Source: Bordetella parapertussis
Lineage (GTDB): Bacteria; Pseudomonadota; Gammaproteobacteria; Burkholderiales; Burkholderiaceae_C
Direction of reading: 5' to 3'
Length of the DNA: 9,480 bases
Assembly (NCBI GenBank): GCA_945890735.1
Contig: CAMDCZ010000058.1
Location: 1-9,480, forward strand
The notes under the pieces were generated by a model. It saw only the letters and a list, made by a program, of their open reading frames with translations. It ran no database searches and was not told where the DNA came from. Both the position numbers and the translations under genes were made by a program. Positions 6,717 to 9,480 of this stretch are shown piece by piece; positions within the stretch are counted from its first letter, which is position 1; each line of letters opens with the position of its first letter.

Positions 6717-6732
6717 ATGACAAAGCTGTCAT
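6717..6732. promoter_or_regulatory. Inverted repeat ATGACA-N4-TGTCAT between ppk2 and the small secreted gene
   Basis: This repeat has perfect 6-bp arms with an AAGC spacer, roughly midway in the 231-bp divergent intergenic region. Its right half continues as CTGTCATAAA (6726-6735), identical to the first half of the known PhoB box. The second half expected 11 bp later matches poorly (3 of 7), so a PhoB site is only a possibility. It would make sense for a polyphosphate gene. Confidence 0.25.
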
Positions 6733-6768
6733 AAACCAGGCTAAAGCGTTGTTTTTCATGGTTTTTTA

Positions 6769-6798
6769 TTGGTTTTGTTGGGTTCCAGCCGATATAAA
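6769..6798 (+). promoter_or_regulatory. Putative sigma70-type promoter of the small secreted protein gene
   Basis: TATAAA at 6793-6798 is a good -10 element, lying about 30 bp before the ATG at 6828. A weak -35-like TTGGTT sits at 6769-6774 with 18-bp spacing, in an AT-rich stretch. Transcription would start near 6805, giving a short leader that contains the ribosome binding site AAGGA (6818-6822). Confidence 0.35.
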
Positions 6799-6827
6799 GG
6801 AACTCCGCTGATCCTTGAAGGACCTCC

Positions 6828-7088
6828 ATGAACAAGTTCACCCTGGCCTGTCTGCTGTCGTTGTTTGCTTCGCCCCTGTGGGCAGCTGACATCAGCTCAT
6901 GCACATTGAAAAAAGAAGAAGACCAGAAGAACTATTGCAAGGCATCGTTCGCCGGCAGCGGTACCTTTTGCGACATGATCCGCAACGGTGAGCTCAAGCG
7001 TGAATGCACTTTCATGGTGATCCGCATCCAGCGAGACAATTCTTACAAGATCAAGCCCTATACCAAGGAAGTCGTGGCCACGGAATAA
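6828..7088 (+). CDS. Small secreted four-cysteine protein of unknown function
   Basis: This 86-residue protein begins with a clear Sec signal peptide (M-N-K-F, hydrophobic core, S-P-L-W-A, probable cleavage after A19), leaving about 67 residues in the periplasm. The mature part has exactly four cysteines (C25, C37, C48, C60) at near-even spacing of 12, 11 and 12 residues, consistent with two disulfides or a small metal site. The middle is strongly charged (K-K-E-E-D-Q-K) and the C-terminal third, from M63, is likely beta-rich. An excellent ribosome binding site, AAGGA, lies 5 nt before the ATG. I recognise no named family, though small proteins of this style occur in Burkholderiales. The stop lies 2 bp from the convergent pirin stop. 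The gene appears to be transcribed alone. Confidence 0.85.
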   Translation: MNKFTLACLLSLFASPLWAADISSCTLKKEEDQKNYCKASFAGSGTFCDMIRNGELKRECTFMVIRIQRDNSYKIKPYTKEVVATE

Positions 7089-7090
7089 AG

Positions 7091-8119
7091 TCAAGCGGGT
7101 TCGATGATTTCCACCCGCCCATCGGCATGGCGGGCAAAGCGCCCGGTCTCCCGAGGGTGCACCGGGTCACTCGCGGCCCAGGGCCATCCCCCAAACTCGG
7201 TGCTTCTGTAATCGGCAAAGGCCTGGTGGATCTCAGCCTGGGTGTTCATCACAAATGGCCCATATTGCGCCACCGGCTCACAGATCGGGCGGCCTTGCAA
7301 CAGCAGCAACTCCAAAGTCTCCAAGCCTGTGTTGACCAGTTGCAGGTCGTTTGACGCCTTGACCTCGAGCACATGGCGACTGGGGATGGCTTGCCCATCC
7401 AGTGTCAGGCCTTCGCCTCTGAAGAAATACAGCTGACGGCGTGTCGCGGCCTGCGAGGCCTTGGGCAAGGTCCAGCTCGCGCCAGGCGCCATGCGGATGG
7501 TGAAGATCGCCAGGTCTGCGTCAGTTTGGCTGGCCCATGAATGGGGCGGCGGGGGCAGGCCTTGGGCCTCAGCCAATTGGCCAGCCACCACCACCACCTC
7601 GGTGGCCAGGCCTTGCGCGTCGCGCGCCACCACGGTTTGGATTTGCTCGCGCCAAAACATGGTGAAGTGCGGCTCGCACATTTTGTGAACCGCAGGCAGG
7701 TTCAACCAAATCTGAAACAGCTCGCAAGGGTTGTCCTGGTCTTGGTGACGCAGCGGGAACATCTCGCAGTGCACGATGCCTTTGCCAGCGGTCAACCATT
7801 GCACATCGCCGTCGCCAAAACGGGCAGTGGCCCCCAGCGAATCTGAATGATCGATGCGCCCTTGGCGGGTGATGGTCACGGTTTCAAAGCCGCGGTGCGG
7901 GTGTGATGGAAACCCTGGAATGGTGTGGCCGTGGTACATGCTCCAGCCGTCTTTGTTGCCAAAGTCGCTGCCGATTTGCCGGCCAGCCAGCGAGGCATCG
8001 GGCCCCATCTGCGCGTTGCCACGCGGGTAATGGTCCAGGTGGTGCACGCAAAACAAAAACGGATCGATGGTCTGCCAGGGAAACGACAGCGGGGCGAGTT
8101 GCAGGATGTTGGAGGACAT
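7091..8119 (-). CDS. Pirin family bicupin protein
   Basis: This 342-residue protein has the pirin N-terminal cupin with all four expected metal ligands: H73 and H75 in F-P-S-H-P-H-R-G-F-E-T-V-T, and H117 and E119 in G-K-G-I-V-H-C-E-M. These correspond to the iron-binding His-His-His-Glu set known from human pirin and bacterial YhhW. A second, C-terminal cupin follows, running from about residue 195 to 300 (M-A-P-G-A-S-W-T-L-P near 215). It has no signal peptide and is cytoplasmic. Bacterial pirins include quercetin dioxygenases and metabolic regulators; the substrate here is unknown. The start at 8119 is preceded by an AGG-containing site, 21 bp after the stop of the serine hydrolase, so the two are probably co-transcribed. 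The C-terminal region beyond 300 is longer than in compact pirins of about 230-290 residues. Confidence 0.9.
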   Translation of the reverse strand: MSSNILQLAPLSFPWQTIDPFLFCVHHLDHYPRGNAQMGPDASLAGRQIGSDFGNKDGWSMYHGHTIPGFPSHPHRGFETVTITRQGRIDHSDSLGATARFGDGDVQWLTAGKGIVHCEMFPLRHQDQDNPCELFQIWLNLPAVHKMCEPHFTMFWREQIQTVVARDAQGLATEVVVVAGQLAEAQGLPPPPHSWASQTDADLAIFTIRMAPGASWTLPKASQAATRRQLYFFRGEGLTLDGQAIPSRHVLEVKASNDLQLVNTGLETLELLLLQGRPICEPVAQYGPFVMNTQAEIHQAFADYRSTEFGGWPWAASDPVHPRETGRFARHADGRVEIIEPA

Positions 8120-8140
8120 GTCTTGCCTACTTCAATGGGC

Positions 8141-9430
8141 TTATTCCAAGGCCTGGTAAACCAGTTGCTTGACCATGCGGCGGTAGTACTGGCGAATCGG
8201 GCCAGGGGTTTGCGCCATCATCAAACCGATGACTTGTTCTTTCGGGTCGATCCAAAAGAAGGTGCCACCGGCACCGGCCCAGGCGTAGTCGCCCTCAGAG
8301 CCAGGGACACTGGCCATGCCGGGTCCTTGGCGCACCATGAAGCCCAGGCCAAAGGTGTAGCCCTGCACGCCCATCAAGAGTTCACCGGGTTGCAGCGGGG
8401 TGGCTACTTTGGGTCCCAGGTGGTCCGAGGTCATCAAGGCGACGGTGGAGCGGCTCAAGTAACGGCGGCCATCCAAGCTGCCGTTGTTGAGCAGCATTTG
8501 GCAAAAGCGCAGGTAATCGGCGGCGGTGGTTGACAAGCCAGCACCGCCGGATTCGTTGCCTTGCGCTTGGGTCACGTCGAGCATGGGGGCCATGGGCTTT
8601 TGCGTGAGCGGGTCGATCGCCAAGGGCTGTGCGATGCGGCTGAGCTTGTCAGCAGGCACCACAAAGGAGGTGTCTTTCATGCCCAAGGGTTTGATCAGGC
8701 GTTCGTCGAGCATCACGCCCAGTGGCTTTTTGCCCACGGCTTCAAGCACACGCCCGAGCAAATCGGTGGACAAACTGTATTCCCAGGTGCTGCCGGGTTG
8801 CCATTGCAAAGGGGCCTTGGCAAAGGCGGCGACTTGCTGTTGTGGGCTCAGGGTGATCCAAGCAGATGGTGTTTCGTTGGAAAACAAACCTGCTTGGATG
8901 TAGGCGTTGCGCATCGCGGCCGAGCGGGTGAATTCGGCGTAGGTCAGGCCAGAGGTGTGGCGCAGCAGGTCGTGCACCAGGATGGGACGGGCAGCAGGCA
9001 CGGTGGCGCTGGCCGGATCGGCAGGGTTGGCCAAGACCTGCATTTGCGCCAAGGCAGGCAAAAACTTGGACACCGGGTCGGCCAGTTGCAACTTGCCTTC
9101 TTCCACCATCATCATGGCCAGCACCGAGGTCATGGGCTTGGTCATGGAATAGGCACGGAAAATCGCGTCGGGTTTGACACCGATCGCATCCGAATACACC
9201 AGCGCACCTTTGCGCGCCACCATGACCACCGCGCCAGGCATGTGTTTGGCGTCAATCTCGCCTTGGATGACAGGGCGGATGCGGGCCAGTCGTTCAGAGA
9301 CCATGCCTTTGGATTCAGGCGACGCACTGGGGATGTCGGCAGCGCTGGCACTGACCGCAGCGAAAAACAAGGCGCTGGTCAGGGCGCAAACGGCGGCACG
9401 GCGGCCCTTCAAAAGCTTGGTCACTGACAT
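8141..9430 (-). CDS. Secreted serine hydrolase, beta-lactamase/class C fold (family VIII esterase-like)
   Basis: This 429-residue protein has a Sec signal peptide (basic K-L-L-K-G-R-R, hydrophobic core, S-A-S-A30 cleavage). The catalytic S-x-x-K is S95-M-T-K98 in F-R-A-Y-S-M-T-K-P. The second motif, Y-x-x, is Y218-S-L in W-E-Y-S-L-S-T-D, where penicillin-binding proteins often have Y-x-N. The H-T-S-G-L motif is at 158-162, G-G-A-G-L-S-T-T at 295-302, and W-A-G-A-G-G-T at 384-390 occupies the place of the KTG motif. This set resembles EstB-type family VIII carboxylesterases and related beta-lactamase domain proteins. Ester hydrolysis in the periplasm is likelier than true beta-lactamase activity, but the substrate is unknown. 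The start at 9430 has a good GGAG site 8 nt upstream. The pirin gene follows after 21 bp. Confidence 0.9.
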   Translation of the reverse strand: MSVTKLLKGRRAAVCALTSALFFAAVSASAADIPSASPESKGMVSERLARIRPVIQGEIDAKHMPGAVVMVARKGALVYSDAIGVKPDAIFRAYSMTKPMTSVLAMMMVEEGKLQLADPVSKFLPALAQMQVLANPADPASATVPAARPILVHDLLRHTSGLTYAEFTRSAAMRNAYIQAGLFSNETPSAWITLSPQQQVAAFAKAPLQWQPGSTWEYSLSTDLLGRVLEAVGKKPLGVMLDERLIKPLGMKDTSFVVPADKLSRIAQPLAIDPLTQKPMAPMLDVTQAQGNESGGAGLSTTAADYLRFCQMLLNNGSLDGRRYLSRSTVALMTSDHLGPKVATPLQPGELLMGVQGYTFGLGFMVRQGPGMASVPGSEGDYAWAGAGGTFFWIDPKEQVIGLMMAQTPGPIRQYYRRMVKQLVYQALE

Positions 9431-9480
9431 GAGTCACTCCGTAGACAGTTGCTGAGGTGTTTCAGAGGTTAGCAGATGCG

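Noticed and set aside
6733..6764. AAACCA...TGGTTT hairpin followed by T-rich sequence as a terminator
   Set aside because: The loop is 20 nt and the stem is A/T-heavy. No gene ends just upstream on that strand, so it is better explained as an AT-rich promoter region.
8561..9427. 288-codon plus-strand frame antisense to the serine hydrolase
   Set aside because: It is rich in His, Gly and Arg in a low-complexity way, has no recognisable motif, and fully overlaps a well supported gene.

Overview
The window is a compact stretch of bacterial chromosome. It has moderately high GC (by eye), short intergenic gaps and genes on both strands. The gene families present suggest a betaproteobacterium, most likely Burkholderiales of the Comamonadaceae type: a DUF1800/DUF1501 secreted pair, an MHS-type MFS transporter, a class III-like PPK2, pirin, and a bacteriochlorophyll-synthesis dehydrogenase (BchC). 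This assignment is inference; no rRNA or other marker gene is present. I see no insertion sequences, phage genes, tRNAs, rRNAs or CRISPR arrays.

Layout. Positions 1-2528 (minus) hold an export-signal-bearing pair: a DUF1800 protein followed 3 bp later by a DUF1501 protein that runs off the left edge. Divergent from it, 37 bp away, is a four-helix DUF423 membrane protein (2566-2949, plus). A metabolite:H+ symporter-family transporter lies convergently at 3002-4294 (minus). From about 4400 to 5778 (plus) there is a tight three-gene unit: bchC, a single-domain cupin, and a 43-residue single-span membrane protein whose start overlaps the cupin stop. Converging on it is a polyphosphate kinase 2 gene (5784-6596, minus). 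A 231-bp intergenic stretch rich in inverted repeats separates ppk2 from a small secreted cysteine-rich protein (6828-7088, plus). The right end is a minus-strand pair: a secreted beta-lactamase-fold serine hydrolase (8141-9430) followed by a pirin-family cupin (7091-8119).

How the genes fit together. Three tandem units look like operons: DUF1800-DUF1501, bchC-cupin-small membrane protein, and hydrolase-pirin. The other genes appear single. BchC is the most notable: it oxidises the 3-hydroxyethyl group to acetyl in bacteriochlorophyll a synthesis and normally sits among crt, bch and puf genes. Here no other photosynthesis gene is visible for about 4 kb on either side. Its companions are an uncharacterised cupin and a tiny membrane protein. 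The rest of the window looks like ordinary housekeeping and envelope content, and I found no defence or mobile system.
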